A stretch of 64,000 nt of DNA from Acuticoccus yangtzensis (GCF_001927245.1 NZ_MJUX01000003.1:186001-250000), one strand, 5' to 3'. Counted from the first letter of the stretch, positions 45,250-54,175 are shown. The notes: generated from the letters alone by a model not told the origin. Made by a program: numbers and translations.

Positions 45250-45394
45250 GCCGGCGAGCGCCCACGCCGCCCGGCGGACGGGCCATAGGCTCCGGCGTTG
45301 TTTTACCACCGGGAAAAGCGCGCTAGGTCGGGGGAAGACGGAGGACATGGGGCGCGGCCCCGGTCCGGCCCGTCCCAACGATCTGGAGGACCCT

Positions 45395-46093
45395 ATGCAA
45401 CTGACCTGGTACGGCCATGCCACCTTCCGCCTCGACTTCGGCGGGCGCAAGATTCTCGTCGACCCCTTCCTTTCGGGCAATCCGTCCTGGGGCAAGGGCT
45501 GGGAAGAGGCGGCCGAGGGCATCGACAACATCCTCCTGACCCACGGCCACGGCGACCATATCGGCGATACGGTGGAGATCGCCAAGAAGACCGGCGCGCT
45601 GGTGACGTCCACCTTCGAGGTGTGCAACTTCCTCGGCGGCCAGGGTGTCGAGAAGGTGAACCCCGGCAACCATGGCGGCACGCTCGACATCGGCGGCGTG
45701 GCGGTGTCCTTCGTCAACGCCTTCCACTCGTCGGGCATGGATGTGGACGGCTCGCCGGTGTACCTCGGCAACCCGGTCGGCTTCATTCTGGAAGCGCCGG
45801 GCGAGAAGACCGTCTACATCATGGGCGACACCGGCATCTTCGGCGACATGGGTCTTTATAACGAGATCTGGGCGCCCAAGGTCGGCATCGTGCCGATCGG
45901 CGACCGCTTCACCATGGGCGGCAAGCTGGCCGCGCTCGCCTGCACGAAGTTCTTCGACTTCGACGCGGTGGTGCCTTGCCACTACGCCACCTTCCCGGTG
46001 CTGGATCAGACGCCGGAGAAGTTCATTGCGGCGATGGGCTCAAAATCGTCTATCGTGACGGTGCCCGAGAAGGGGACCGCGATCACGCTCTGA
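45395..46093 (+). CDS. UPF0173 metal-dependent hydrolase
   Basis: 232-residue metallo-beta-lactamase-fold protein. MQLTWYGHATFRL opens the protein, LTHGHGDHIGD near 50 is the HxHxDH zinc motif, and MGDTGIFGDM and VPCHYATFPVLDQ supply the later ligands. GGAGGA precedes ATG 45395. The family has no firmly assigned substrate. LysE exporter gene follows after a small GCGATCGC-bearing hairpin. Confidence 0.9.
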   Translation: MQLTWYGHATFRLDFGGRKILVDPFLSGNPSWGKGWEEAAEGIDNILLTHGHGDHIGDTVEIAKKTGALVTSTFEVCNFLGGQGVEKVNPGNHGGTLDIGGVAVSFVNAFHSSGMDVDGSPVYLGNPVGFILEAPGEKTVYIMGDTGIFGDMGLYNEIWAPKVGIVPIGDRFTMGGKLAALACTKFFDFDAVVPCHYATFPVLDQTPEKFIAAMGSKSSIVTVPEKGTAITL

Positions 46094-46157
46094 ACCGTGA
46101 CGGCGGTGTGAGATGGCGATCGCCCTCTGACGGCGATCGCGCACCGAAGGTGTGCCG

Positions 46158-46772
46158 ATGTTCGACGTCTCGCTACTTCTGACCTACACCGTGGCGGCGG
46201 TGGCGATCGTCGTCGTCCCGGGGCCCACGGTGAGCCTCATCATCGCCAACTCGCTGCAACGCGGGGCGATGGCGGGGCTCGCCAACGTTCTGGGCACACA
46301 GATCGGCCTCGCCACCATGATCCTCGTCATGGTGGCTGGACTGGACGCCGTGGTGCGTCTGGTGGGCGAGGCGTTCGTCGTGCTGAAGCTCGCCGGGGCG
46401 GCCTACCTCATCTATCTCGGCATCAAGCTGATGCGCGGTGACGGGCGGCTCGAGCGGGTCGCGGGTGACCGACGGTCGCTCGGCGGCTATGTGGTTCAGG
46501 GATTCTTCGTCATCTGGTCGAACCCCAAGGCGCTGCTCTTTTTCGGTGCCTTCATCCCGCAATTCGTGGACCGGACGGGGCCGGTGGGGCTGCAGGTGGC
46601 GGTTCTGGGCGGAATTTTCATGGCCGTGGCGACGGTGTTCGACGCGGCCTATGCGCTGGTCGCCGGGCGGGCCGGTGCGGCGTTGACGCGCACGAGGGTG
46701 CGTCTGGCACAGCGCGTTTCGGGCGCGTTTCTGGTCCTGGGAGGCACGGTTCTGGCCTTCTCCCGGCGGTAG
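46158..46772 (+). CDS. LysE/RhtB family amino-acid exporter
   Basis: 204-residue inner-membrane protein with about six helices. The family signature is VVVPGPTVSLIIANSLQRG near residues 18-36 and the KLAGAAYLIYLGIKLMR helix near 75-91. ATG 46158 has GAAGG 8 nt upstream; a GTG at 46152 is two codons earlier. LysE/RhtB proteins export basic amino acids, homoserine, threonine or similar. Substrate unknown. It ends about 110 bp before the 6S RNA. Confidence 0.88.
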   Translation: MFDVSLLLTYTVAAVAIVVVPGPTVSLIIANSLQRGAMAGLANVLGTQIGLATMILVMVAGLDAVVRLVGEAFVVLKLAGAAYLIYLGIKLMRGDGRLERVAGDRRSLGGYVVQGFFVIWSNPKALLFFGAFIPQFVDRTGPVGLQVAVLGGIFMAVATVFDAAYALVAGRAGAALTRTRVRLAQRVSGAFLVLGGTVLAFSRR

Positions 46773-46850
46773 CTGGGGCGGGGCGTGCCGGGGTGCCATT
46801 CCGCCGCATCGCCGGACGGTGTGAATTGCCGGACCGTCATCTGGGGGATC

Positions 46851-46879
46851 TTCCCCCGGCCCTTGGGGCGGACTATATT
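46851..46879 (+). promoter_or_regulatory. Probable 6S RNA promoter
   Basis: A -10 TATATT (46874-46879) lies 6-7 nt before the inferred 6S RNA 5' end. The -35 position (46851-46856, TTCCCC) is a poor match and overlaps a GGGGGA/TCCCCC hairpin. Confidence 0.4.
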
Positions 46880-46885
46880 GGGTGT

Positions 46886-47053
46886 CAGGCGAGGCTGCAT
46901 GGTGCGTTAGGGCACACTGTATCCCCGGGGCCTTATCGATCCGAACGGGAGCTGTCCCTGTCCTGGCCCGTGGGCTGGGGTACACGGCGCCCACCTACTT
47001 TGTAGGCACCCGGGATCGAATCGCTCGACGGCCGATGTGGCTTCGCCCCCCAT
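46886..47053 (+). ncRNA. ssrS: 6S RNA
   Basis: Global regulator that binds sigma-70 RNA polymerase. Ends pair as a 13-bp closing stem: GGCGAGGCTGCAT (46888-46900) with GATGTGGCTTCGCC (47034-47047), allowing G-U. Inside are segments I recognise from rhizobial 6S RNAs: GGGGCCTTATCGATCC, GGGAGCTGTCCCTG, CCTACTTTGTAGGCACC and GGGATCGAATCGCTCGACGG. The 3' segment CGGGATCGA pairs back with the TATCGATCC segment. Length (about 168 nt) fits alphaproteobacterial forms. Exact ends are inferred. Confidence 0.85.
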
Positions 47054-47129
47054 TTCTTGACGTTTGTCTTGGACCGACTCTAGCACGGCGGGCGCAGAGT
47101 TGCGCCCGCACCGTCCTTGTTAAACGGCT

Positions 47130-47252
47130 TCAGTAGCCGTTTAGGTACTTGCTTATGTGAAGGAGAGCATCCTTCACGTAGTGGTGGAGTTGAATGCAAT
47201 AGTAAGAGGTCACCACCGCGTAAAGCGCAGCGAGTAGCACGGCTTTCGTCAT
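47130..47252 (-). CDS. 40-residue membrane microprotein
   Basis: A complete small ORF: ATG at 47252, TGA at 47132-47130, preceded by AGGAG with 7-nt spacing. It begins MTKAVLLAALYAVV, then TSYYCIQLHHYVK. Residues 4-20 form one hydrophobic helix; the C-terminal half is amphipathic with His, Lys and Tyr. A perfect 8-bp hairpin (47122-47142) overlaps its stop codon. Too short for most gene finders. It lies between 6S RNA and gap, antisense to both. No family recognised; translation is supported only by the ribosome-binding site and helix pattern. Confidence 0.6.
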   Translation of the reverse strand: MTKAVLLAALYAVVTSYYCIQLHHYVKDALLHISKYLNGY

Positions 47253-47536
47253 GGGTTATCTCCTGGCTATAGTTCTCTCCGTCGCTCAGAGATGACTTCG
47301 CCCGCTGTGTGCGTCGGTTTCATCTCAAATTAACCGTGACTATTGTGCACGACGCCATTGTGACGCCCACATGACGATTGAATGACGCTGACGGCTTCGT
47401 CACGTCGTTCAGCGCCGCCTACACCATTCGCTGAGTTCAGGTTTTTTCTCACGCCTGAGCCGAAGAGCTGATACTTGCTCTTCGCCCGCGTTTGCCTCAC
47501 ATGCCTCTCAACGAATTATTGACTGGAGGGCATCGC

Positions 47537-48538
47537 ATGGCCGTCAAAGTGGCGATCAACGGGTTCGGGCGGATCGGGCGCAACGTTTTGCGCGCGATCA
47601 TCGAAAGCGGTCGGACCGATATTCAGGTGGTCGCGATCAACGACCTCGGCCCGGTCGAGACCAACGCCCACCTCCTGCGCTACGATTCCGTGCACGGCCG
47701 CTTTCCCGCCACCGTCACCGTCGACGGCGACACCATCGACGTCGGCACGGGGCCGATCAAGGTGACCGCCGAGCGTGATCCGAAGGCGCTGCCCTGGGGC
47801 GATGTCGATGTCGCGATGGAATGCACCGGCATCTTCACCGACCGCGCCAAGGCCGCGATGCACCTCGAAAACGGCTCCAAGCGCGTGCTCGTGTCGGCCC
47901 CCGCGTCGGGTGCGGACAAGACCATCGTCTACGGCGTCAACACCGGCGCGCTGACGAAGGACGACATCGTCGTCTCCAACGCCTCCTGCACGACGAACTG
48001 CCTGGCGCCGGTGGCTTACGTCCTCAACAAGTCGTTCGGCATCAAGCGCGGCTTCATGACGACGATCCACTCCTACACCGGCGACCAGCCGACGCTGGAC
48101 ACCATGCACAAGGACCTCTACCGGGCCCGCGCCGCGGCGATGAACCAGATCCCGACCTCCACGGGTGCCGCGAAGGCCGTGGGCCTGGTGCTGCCGGAGC
48201 TGAACGGCAAGCTGGACGGCGTGTCGATCCGCGTTCCGACGCCGAACGTGTCGGTGGTGGACCTGACCTTCGAGGCGGCGCGCGACGTGACGGCGGACGA
48301 GATCAACACGGCGATCCGCGAGGCGGCGACGGGCGAGTTGAAGGGCATCCTCGGCTTCACCGACGATAAGCTCGTCTCCATGGACTTCAACCACGATGCG
48401 CATTCGTCGATCTTCGCGACGCCGGAGACGAAGGTGATGGACGGTAACTTCTGCCGGATCCTGTCCTGGTACGACAACGAGTGGGGCTTCTCGAACCGCA
48501 TGTCGGATACGGCGGTGGCGCTGGCGAAGTTCATCTGA
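47537..48538 (+). CDS. gap: Glyceraldehyde-3-phosphate dehydrogenase, type I
   Basis: Oxidises glyceraldehyde-3-phosphate to 1,3-bisphosphoglycerate with NAD+. 333 residues. NAD loop INGFGRIGR at 7-15, adenine-ribose region INDLGP, catalytic SNASCTTNCLAP with Cys151, and activating His178 in TIHSYTGDQ. GGAGGG lies before ATG 47537. The 280-bp upstream region holds the divergent microprotein gene. A strong terminator follows, so it is probably monocistronic. Confidence 0.96.
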   Translation: MAVKVAINGFGRIGRNVLRAIIESGRTDIQVVAINDLGPVETNAHLLRYDSVHGRFPATVTVDGDTIDVGTGPIKVTAERDPKALPWGDVDVAMECTGIFTDRAKAAMHLENGSKRVLVSAPASGADKTIVYGVNTGALTKDDIVVSNASCTTNCLAPVAYVLNKSFGIKRGFMTTIHSYTGDQPTLDTMHKDLYRARAAAMNQIPTSTGAAKAVGLVLPELNGKLDGVSIRVPTPNVSVVDLTFEAARDVTADEINTAIREAATGELKGILGFTDDKLVSMDFNHDAHSSIFATPETKVMDGNFCRILSWYDNEWGFSNRMSDTAVALAKFI

Positions 48539-48590
48539 CGCCACGCACCCCTGCTCGCCTGAGCAGGCGGGCGCGGCATTGCGAGGCTCA

Positions 48591-48634
48591 CGGCGAGCGG
48601 CGGGGACAAGCGTCCCGCCGCTCGTCGCGTTTTC
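48591..48634 (+). terminator. Rho-independent terminator after gap
   Basis: GC-rich stem CGGCGAGCGGCGGG... with CCCGCCGCTCGTCG (right arm 48613-48626), a short loop and one bulge, followed by GTTTTC at 48628-48633. Confidence 0.8.
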
Positions 48635-48738
48635 GGCAACGGGTGTGCCGGCGGGCACAGCGGCGGGCGGCCGGTCCCATCACCTGAGTGCGAACGCAAG
48701 CGCCGCACCTATCGGCGCATCACAACGGATGTTTCGCC

Positions 48739-49308
48739 ATGCTCTGCCAACCTTTTCGCCTCGCCACCGCCGCCGACGGGCCGGTCCTCGCCCGTTTCAT
48801 CATGTGGGCCGGTGAGGGCCTACCGTTCCTCGTTTGGCGCGACCTCGCAAAGCCGGGCGAGGACCCGTGGGATGTCGGCGCGCGCCGCATGGCCGCCAAG
48901 GCGGCGGCGGGCGAGGTCGTCGTGGGCGACGTGGACGGGGCCGCTGTGGCCGGGCTGATGGGCTATCCGATCACCCGTGCGGAACCGGTGGACGATCTGC
49001 CGCCGCGGTTCCGGCCGCTCCAGGCGCTGGAGAACCGCGCGCTCGGGAGCTGGTACGTGCATGTTCTGGCGACGGTGCCGGAGGCGCGCGGTCAGGGGTG
49101 GGGCGGGCGGCTCCTCGATCTCGCCGAGGCGATGGCCGCGCGTCAGGACCTTCGCGCGATGTCGATCATCGTTTCCGACGCCAACCACGGCGCGCGCGCC
49201 CTTTACGAGCGCCACGGCTATTGCGAGGTGGCGCGGGAGAGGGCGGTGAAGGACGGCTGGGAGAACCCGGTGCAGGACTGGGTGCTCCTGATGAAGCACC
49301 TGACGTGA
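48739..49308 (+). CDS. GNAT family N-acetyltransferase
   Basis: 189 residues. Acetyl-CoA motif A is ATVPEARGQGWGGRLLDLA near residues 110-128, motif B is SDANHGARALYERHGY near 150-165. These enzymes acetylate amines with acetyl-CoA; the target is unknown. No strong ribosome-binding site before ATG 48739. Located in the gap-pgk interval that in relatives is usually short, together with RidA, RTX and CsbD genes. Confidence 0.87.
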   Translation: MLCQPFRLATAADGPVLARFIMWAGEGLPFLVWRDLAKPGEDPWDVGARRMAAKAAAGEVVVGDVDGAAVAGLMGYPITRAEPVDDLPPRFRPLQALENRALGSWYVHVLATVPEARGQGWGGRLLDLAEAMAARQDLRAMSIIVSDANHGARALYERHGYCEVARERAVKDGWENPVQDWVLLMKHLT

Positions 49309-49414
49309 GGCGGCCGTGATAACGTCACGTCGCCGCTGCGGGCCGCCCCCGGTGCGCTTGCGATGCTGGCCGTGATCGCGCAGCCTTCGACGTCGTTTGG
49401 AGGAGAGGCCGCCG

Positions 49415-49807
49415 ATGCCACCTGAGTTCCACTTGTTCGCGAAGGGGCCGCGGCCTGTCGCACCGTTCTCCCATGCGGTCGAGGCCGACGGCTGGGTGAT
49501 CCTGACAGGCCAGATGCCGACCGACCCCGCCGCGCCCGATGCGCCGCTGCCGGAGGGGATCGACGCGCAAACGCGCCGGGTGATGGACAACCTGGCGCTG
49601 ATTCTCGGCGAGCTCGGTCTCGACCTCTCCCACGTGGTGCAGTGCCGCGCCTATCTGACCGCGTTCGAGCGAGATTATGGCGCCTTCAACGACGCCTATC
49701 AGAGCTACTTCCCGTCCGATCGGCGCCCCGCGCGCACGACTGTGGGCGTGACGGCGCTCGCGGTGGGCGCGCTGGTCGAGGTCGACTGCATCGCGCGGCG
49801 CCCGTGA
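49415..49807 (+). CDS. RidA family protein
   Basis: 130 residues of the YjgF/RidA fold. FSHAVEADGWVILTGQMPTD near the N-terminus, and the C-terminal RTTVGVTALAVGALVEVDCIARR with the imine-binding Arg. GGAGGAG lies about 9 nt before ATG 49415. RidA proteins hydrolyse reactive enamine/imine intermediates. This member has Phe-Ser-His where classic RidA has Pro-Tyr-Ser/Gln, and it could be one of the diverged Rid subfamilies. 106 bp from the GNAT gene, likely co-transcribed. Confidence 0.88.
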   Translation: MPPEFHLFAKGPRPVAPFSHAVEADGWVILTGQMPTDPAAPDAPLPEGIDAQTRRVMDNLALILGELGLDLSHVVQCRAYLTAFERDYGAFNDAYQSYFPSDRRPARTTVGVTALAVGALVEVDCIARRP

Positions 49808-49885
49808 GGCGGGGCGACGATCGATGGATAGGCCGACGCTGTGCGCGGCCCGCCGAATCGGCGTGCATGACGGCCGGTCACCTGT

Positions 49886-51238
49886 TCAGATGACGCCGAG
49901 AAGGTCGTCCAGAGCGACATCGCGCAGGACGACCGTCGTGCCGTCCGTGAAGACGATGTGGGTGCCGTCGGCGCGCTCCGAGAGATCGGCCTCGGACACG
50001 CTCTGCCGGTGGCGCACGCTGTTGAGGCTGTCCTGGCTCACGTCGAAGTCGACGATGATGTCGACTCCGTCGTTCGGGGTCGTCACGTAAAGGTCGCGGC
50101 CCGGACCGAGGGTGATCAGATCGTCACCGCCGCTGCCGCGCAGGACGTCGTCTCCTGTTCCACCGTCGAGAGTGTCGTTCCCGTCGCCACCATCGAGCGT
50201 GTCGCTTCCCGCATCGCCTTCGAGGCGGTCGTCGCCCGCGCCGCCGTTCAGGAGATCGTCGTCGTCGCCGCCGAACAGAGCGTCGTCGCCGGTTGCGCCG
50301 ATCAGCGTATCGGTGTTGCCGGAGAGGCCCGAGGGGCGGCGGTCGTCACCATACAGCGTGTCGTCTCCTGCGCTGCCGAGGAGCCGGTCGGCTCCGGCGT
50401 CGCCCAACAGGAGGTCGTTGCCGCCGTCGCCGAAAAGCTGGTCGTCACCACCTCCGCCCGAGACGGTGTCATGCCCCGTGCCGCCGCGCACGGTATCGTC
50501 GGACGGGCCGCCAAACAGCACGTCGTCGCCCGCGGCGCCACCGAGCGCGGACGCTTCGAGCGGTGCGGCGAACTTGTCGTCGCCGGTCGTTCCGCGCATC
50601 ACCAGAGCGCTGCGACCGGCATTCCATGCGAGTGTGACATCGTCCGAAAGGGCGCGCCCGTAGAGGTGGCGTACGGCGTCGATGTCGATCCAGCCGAGCT
50701 CGGTCTGCTCGGCCGTGAAGTTGCGGTACTCGTAGGCCATCACGGTCTGCGCGCGGTCGTCGAGAGCGGCGACGAGCCGGTTCTCGTTTTCGTGCGGGTG
50801 GCCGAGTCCGACGGCGTGGCCGATCTCGTGCAGCGCGAGGTCAAAGCTGTTCCCGCTCGGCGACAGGTTGCCCCGCGCGACGTTGTAGACGACGAACTGG
50901 GGTGGATACTGGGTCGGATAGTTCGCCCACGACCGTGTGTCGCTGGTGATGGATTGCACGAACTCGATGGTTCCGCCGCTCGGCCGTTCGACGAATTCGA
51001 TGCCGGCCCAGCGGCTGAATTCGTCGAGGGCGAGGCGGATGTTGCGCTGCACGTCCGAGGCGATGCCTTGGACGCGGTCGCCGCGGGTCAGTCCGCCGAT
51101 CTCGCTGGGATTTGGAAGTTGGCGCCCCTGCGGGAAACTATAGGTGACGGCGGTGGCGGTGCCGACCGGGGCCTGTAGCCCGTGCCGCGGGTCACCCTCA
51201 ACTAAAATACCGCGATAATCATCATAGAACGTAGGCAT
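49886..51238 (-). CDS. RTX-repeat zinc metalloprotease (compact serralysin-like)
   Basis: 450 residues from ATG 51238; a TTG at 51295 is in frame. Zinc-binding HEIGHAVGLGHPH (HExxHxxGxxH) near residue 138 and a Met-turn QTVMAYEYRN near 167 define the M10/metzincin catalytic domain. Residues about 235-405 hold roughly a dozen GGxGxDxLx-type calcium-binding nonapeptides. There is no N-terminal signal peptide, so secretion through a type I system using the C-terminus is expected, but no such system is in the window. Low-GC start region, no Shine-Dalgarno. Ends close to RidA on the other strand. Confidence 0.88.
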   Translation of the reverse strand: MPTFYDDYRGILVEGDPRHGLQAPVGTATAVTYSFPQGRQLPNPSEIGGLTRGDRVQGIASDVQRNIRLALDEFSRWAGIEFVERPSGGTIEFVQSITSDTRSWANYPTQYPPQFVVYNVARGNLSPSGNSFDLALHEIGHAVGLGHPHENENRLVAALDDRAQTVMAYEYRNFTAEQTELGWIDIDAVRHLYGRALSDDVTLAWNAGRSALVMRGTTGDDKFAAPLEASALGGAAGDDVLFGGPSDDTVRGGTGHDTVSGGGGDDQLFGDGGNDLLLGDAGADRLLGSAGDDTLYGDDRRPSGLSGNTDTLIGATGDDALFGGDDDDLLNGGAGDDRLEGDAGSDTLDGGDGNDTLDGGTGDDVLRGSGGDDLITLGPGRDLYVTTPNDGVDIIVDFDVSQDSLNSVRHRQSVSEADLSERADGTHIVFTDGTTVVLRDVALDDLLGVI

Positions 51239-51372
51239 AATAACACGTCTCACATCGAATGCTGCAAACGTGACAGACCGTCCGAGGGGCGACAAGCCGG
51301 GTGGTCCGATTATTCGATGTGACGACTGTGTTGGGTCCGCAATGATCCGCCGGAGCCGAGAGACCGGGCACG

Positions 51373-51405
51373 AAAAAGCCGCCGGTGCGTGATCGCACCG
51401 GCGGC
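51373..51405 (-). terminator. Terminator of the csbD-like gene
   Basis: Perfect 12-bp stem GCCGCCGGTGCG (51378-51389) / CGCACCGGCGGC (51394-51405), with AAAAA at 51373-51377 forming the T-run on the minus strand. Confidence 0.88.
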
Positions 51406-51452
51406 CTCGTCATCTTCCGCGGTCCGCCGTGCAGTTGGCGGACGATGCGCGG

Positions 51453-51632
51453 TTACATCTTGTTGATGGCGCCTTTGACTTCGCCCTTGGCCTTTTCGAG
51501 GGAGCCCTTGGCGCGTTGCGCCTCGCCCTCTGCCTCGAGCTCGCGGTCCTTTGTCGCGCGGCCTGCAGCGGCCTTCGCGGAGCCTACGGCGTCGTCGACG
51601 TGGCCCTTGGCCTTGTCTTTCATCTCGCCCAT
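51453..51632 (-). CDS. CsbD family stress protein
   Basis: 59 residues, ATG 51632 with AAAGG about 9 nt upstream, TAA at 51455-51453. Translates as MGEMKDKAKGHVDDAVGSAK then repeating KG/AxG units ending KGEVKGAINKM, the CsbD signature. CsbD proteins accumulate in the general stress response; their biochemical role is unknown. Its own terminator follows, and a candidate EcfG promoter lies upstream. Confidence 0.88.
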   Translation of the reverse strand: MGEMKDKAKGHVDDAVGSAKAAAGRATKDRELEAEGEAQRAKGSLEKAKGEVKGAINKM

Positions 51633-51684
51633 GACACAAACCTTTCATTGGCTGTCACGCCGCCTCTTGGCGGTTCGTGTAAAG

Positions 51685-51710
51685 AATGCGCAAAGCTGCA
51701 ACCGGGTTCC
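51685..51710 (-). promoter_or_regulatory. Candidate EcfG (general stress sigma) promoter of csbD-like gene
   Basis: On the minus strand GGAAC (51710-51706), 17-nt spacer, CATT (51688-51685). The alphaproteobacterial EcfG consensus is GGAAC-N16/17-CGTT, so one mismatch. It sits about 53 nt before the start codon. Confidence 0.4.
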
Positions 51711-51891
51711 TCGGGGTGCGGCGGGGTGCGACACCGCGCAGATCGGCATTACCGGATCCGCACGGCCCTGATGGGCCGGGTGCTGACCCTCATTTGACAG
51801 CCAAAACCCCTCGGAATTCGTGCAAACCATTTCCTGAACCGCGCAGTTGCGTTTATGAAAGCTGCGGTTTGGATGGAAGCTGGAGGTCCCG

Positions 51892-53094
51892 TTGTCCGAC
51901 GCCCGCACCCTCGATGACATTGGAGACGTCGCCGGCAAGCGCGTCCTCGTCCGCGTCGACCTCAATGTGCCGATGAAGGACGGCGCGGTGTCCGACAGCG
52001 CCCGCCTCGTCGCCATCAAGCCGACGGTGACCGAACTCGCCGGGAAGGGGGCGAAGGTCATTCTCCTCGCCCACTTCGGGCGGCCGAAGGGTGAGCGGAT
52101 AGCCGACATGAGCCTGAAGCCTGTGGTGGGCGCGCTGTCCGAGACGCTGGGTCTTCCGGTGTCCTTCGCCGACGACTGCATCGGCGAGGCGGCGGCGACG
52201 GCGGTGGCGGCGCTGCCGGACGGCGGCGTCCTGGTGCTGGAAAACACCCGCTACCACAAGGGCGAAGAGAAGAACGACGAGGCCTTCATCGACCAGCTTG
52301 CGGCCAACGGCGACCTCTACGTGAACGACGCCTTTTCGGCCGCGCACCGGGCGCATGCGTCCACGGAAGGTCTGGCGCGGCGTCTTCCGGCGTTCGCGGG
52401 CCGCTCCATGGAGGCGGAGCTGGCGGCGCTGTCGAAGGCGCTCGGCGCGCCCAAGCGGCCGGTGATGGCGGTGATCGGCGGGGCGAAGGTCTCCACCAAG
52501 ATCGCGCTTCTGGAAAACCTCGTCACCAAGGTGGATGCGCTGGTGGTGGGCGGCGGCATGGCCAACACCTTCCTGCACGCGCTCGGCATCGACGTCGGCC
52601 ATTCGCTGAAGGAGGCCGACATGGCCGACACGGCGCGGCGGATCATGACCGCGGCCGAGCGTGCGGGCTGCGCGATCATGCTGCCCAAGGACGCGATCGC
52701 GGCGGAGAAGTTCGAGGCGGACGCGCCGAGCATTCACATCGGCGTCGACGAAGGTGTCGACCACGACAAGATGATCCTCGACGTCGGCGGCCGAACGGTG
52801 CACGCGATCAACGAGGAGATGGACCACGTCAACACGCTGGTCTGGAACGGTCCGCTGGGCGCGTTCGAGCTGCATCCCTTCGACCGCGGCACCGTGGCGG
52901 TGGCCCGTCACGCGGCCAAGCGCACGAAGGCGGGCATGCTGTCGGTGGCCGGCGGCGGCGACACTGTGGCCGCGCTCTCCCATGCGGGCGTGGCGGACGA
53001 TTTCTCTTATTTGTCGACGGCGGGCGGTGCGTTTTTGGAGTGGCTGGAAGGCAAGCCGCTGCCGGGCGTGGACGCCTTGAAGCCCGGCGAATAA
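51892..53094 (+). CDS. pgk: Phosphoglycerate kinase
   Basis: Transfers phosphate from 1,3-bisphosphoglycerate to ADP. 400 residues. The start is TTG 51892 with GGAGG 5 nt upstream. Motifs: [10 protein letters not shown] near 20-29, HFGRPKGE, the hinge/substrate region [14 protein letters not shown] near 144, [15 protein letters not shown] near 197, and GGGDTVAAL near 362. Followed after 46 bp by fba, probably in one operon. Confidence 0.96.
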   Translation: MSDARTLDDIGDVAGKRVLVRVDLNVPMKDGAVSDSARLVAIKPTVTELAGKGAKVILLAHFGRPKGERIADMSLKPVVGALSETLGLPVSFADDCIGEAAATAVAALPDGGVLVLENTRYHKGEEKNDEAFIDQLAANGDLYVNDAFSAAHRAHASTEGLARRLPAFAGRSMEAELAALSKALGAPKRPVMAVIGGAKVSTKIALLENLVTKVDALVVGGGMANTFLHALGIDVGHSLKEADMADTARRIMTAAERAGCAIMLPKDAIAAEKFEADAPSIHIGVDEGVDHDKMILDVGGRTVHAINEEMDHVNTLVWNGPLGAFELHPFDRGTVAVARHAAKRTKAGMLSVAGGGDTVAALSHAGVADDFSYLSTAGGAFLEWLEGKPLPGVDALKPGE

Positions 53095-53140
53095 GCGATA
53101 AACACTCAATCCGGAATGAAACGCCCTAAAGAGGTTGGAC

Positions 53141-54175
53141 ATGAGCGAGACGTTGCAAGAGATCGCAGCGGCCATGATGGCGGACGGTCAGGGAATCCTG
53201 GCGGCCGATGAATCGACCGGCACCATCAAGAAGCGCTTCGACTCGATCGGCGTTGAGAACGTCGAGGCGAACCGCCAAGCGTATCGCGAAATGCTGTTCA
53301 CCGCCGAAGAGGCGATGACGAAATACATTTCCGGCGTGATCCTGTTCGACGAGACGCTGCGCCAGTCGACGCTGGACGGGCGGCGCTTCGCCGACGTCAT
53401 CAAGGCAGCGGGCGCGGTTCCGGGCATCAAGGTCGACGCCGGTGCCAAGCCGATGGCCGGCTTCCCGGGCGAGAAGGTGACCGAGGGCCTCGACGGTCTG
53501 CGCGAGCGGCTGCAGGAATATTACAAGCTCGGCGCCCGCTTCGCGAAGTGGCGTGCGGTGATCGACATCCTGCCGTCTGAGGGTCTGCCGACGATCGGCG
53601 CCATCTCCGCCAACGCCCATGCGCTCGCCCGGTATGCGGCGCTGTGCCAGGAGAACGGCATCGTTCCGATCGTCGAGCCGGAAGTCATCATGGATGGCCC
53701 GAACTCGCACCACGACATCGACACCAACTACAAGGTCACCGAGGACACGCTGAACATCGTGTTCGACGAGCTCTACAAGCTGCGTGTCGACCTGACGGGC
53801 ATGATCTTGAAGCCGAACATGGTGGTGCCCGGCCAGAACGGGCCGCAGGTGTCGCCGCAGGAGGTGGCCGAGAGGACCATCGCCTGTCTGAAGGCGACGG
53901 TTCCGGCGGCGGTTCCGGGCATCGCCTACCTGTCGGGCGGCCAGTCGGACGAGCTCGCCACCGAGCATCTCGCCATCATGAACAAGATCGGCGGCTTCCC
54001 CTGGAAGATGACCTTCTCCTACGGGCGTGCACTTCAGGCGGCGGCGCTGTCGGCCTGGGGCGGCAAGAAGGAGAACGTTGCGGCGGGTCAGGCGGCCTTC
54101 ACGCACCGTGCGAAGATGAACGGCATGGCCGCGCTCGGCACCTGGTCGGCCGAGGACGAGCGTGAGGCGGCCTGA
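53141..54175 (+). CDS. fba: Fructose-bisphosphate aldolase class I
   Basis: Schiff-base aldolase, 344 residues. LAADESTGTIKKRF near 20-33, a KVDAG motif near 97-101, IVEPEVIMDG near 177-186, and the catalytic lysine in MILKPNMVVPG (Lys224) show class I chemistry, so no metal ion is needed. Class I forms are typical of this gene position in Hyphomicrobiales. A ThiE-like gene follows 65 bp downstream. Confidence 0.95.
   Translation: MSETLQEIAAAMMADGQGILAADESTGTIKKRFDSIGVENVEANRQAYREMLFTAEEAMTKYISGVILFDETLRQSTLDGRRFADVIKAAGAVPGIKVDAGAKPMAGFPGEKVTEGLDGLRERLQEYYKLGARFAKWRAVIDILPSEGLPTIGAISANAHALARYAALCQENGIVPIVEPEVIMDGPNSHHDIDTNYKVTEDTLNIVFDELYKLRVDLTGMILKPNMVVPGQNGPQVSPQEVAERTIACLKATVPAAVPGIAYLSGGQSDELATEHLAIMNKIGGFPWKMTFSYGRALQAAALSAWGGKKENVAAGQAAFTHRAKMNGMAALGTWSAEDEREAA

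Noticed and set aside
46115-46140. Two GCGATCGC octamers between the UPF0173 and lysE genes
   Set aside because: An eight-base palindrome is expected by chance at this GC content. At most a small hairpin.
47010-47025. GGGATCGAATC resembling a tRNA T-loop
   Set aside because: No acceptor stem, anticodon arm or CCA nearby. It is internal to the 6S RNA.
50100-50600. Short regularly spaced repeats that look like a tandem or CRISPR-like array
   Set aside because: They are the codons of RTX calcium-binding nonapeptides in the metalloprotease. No identical repeats with unique spacers.
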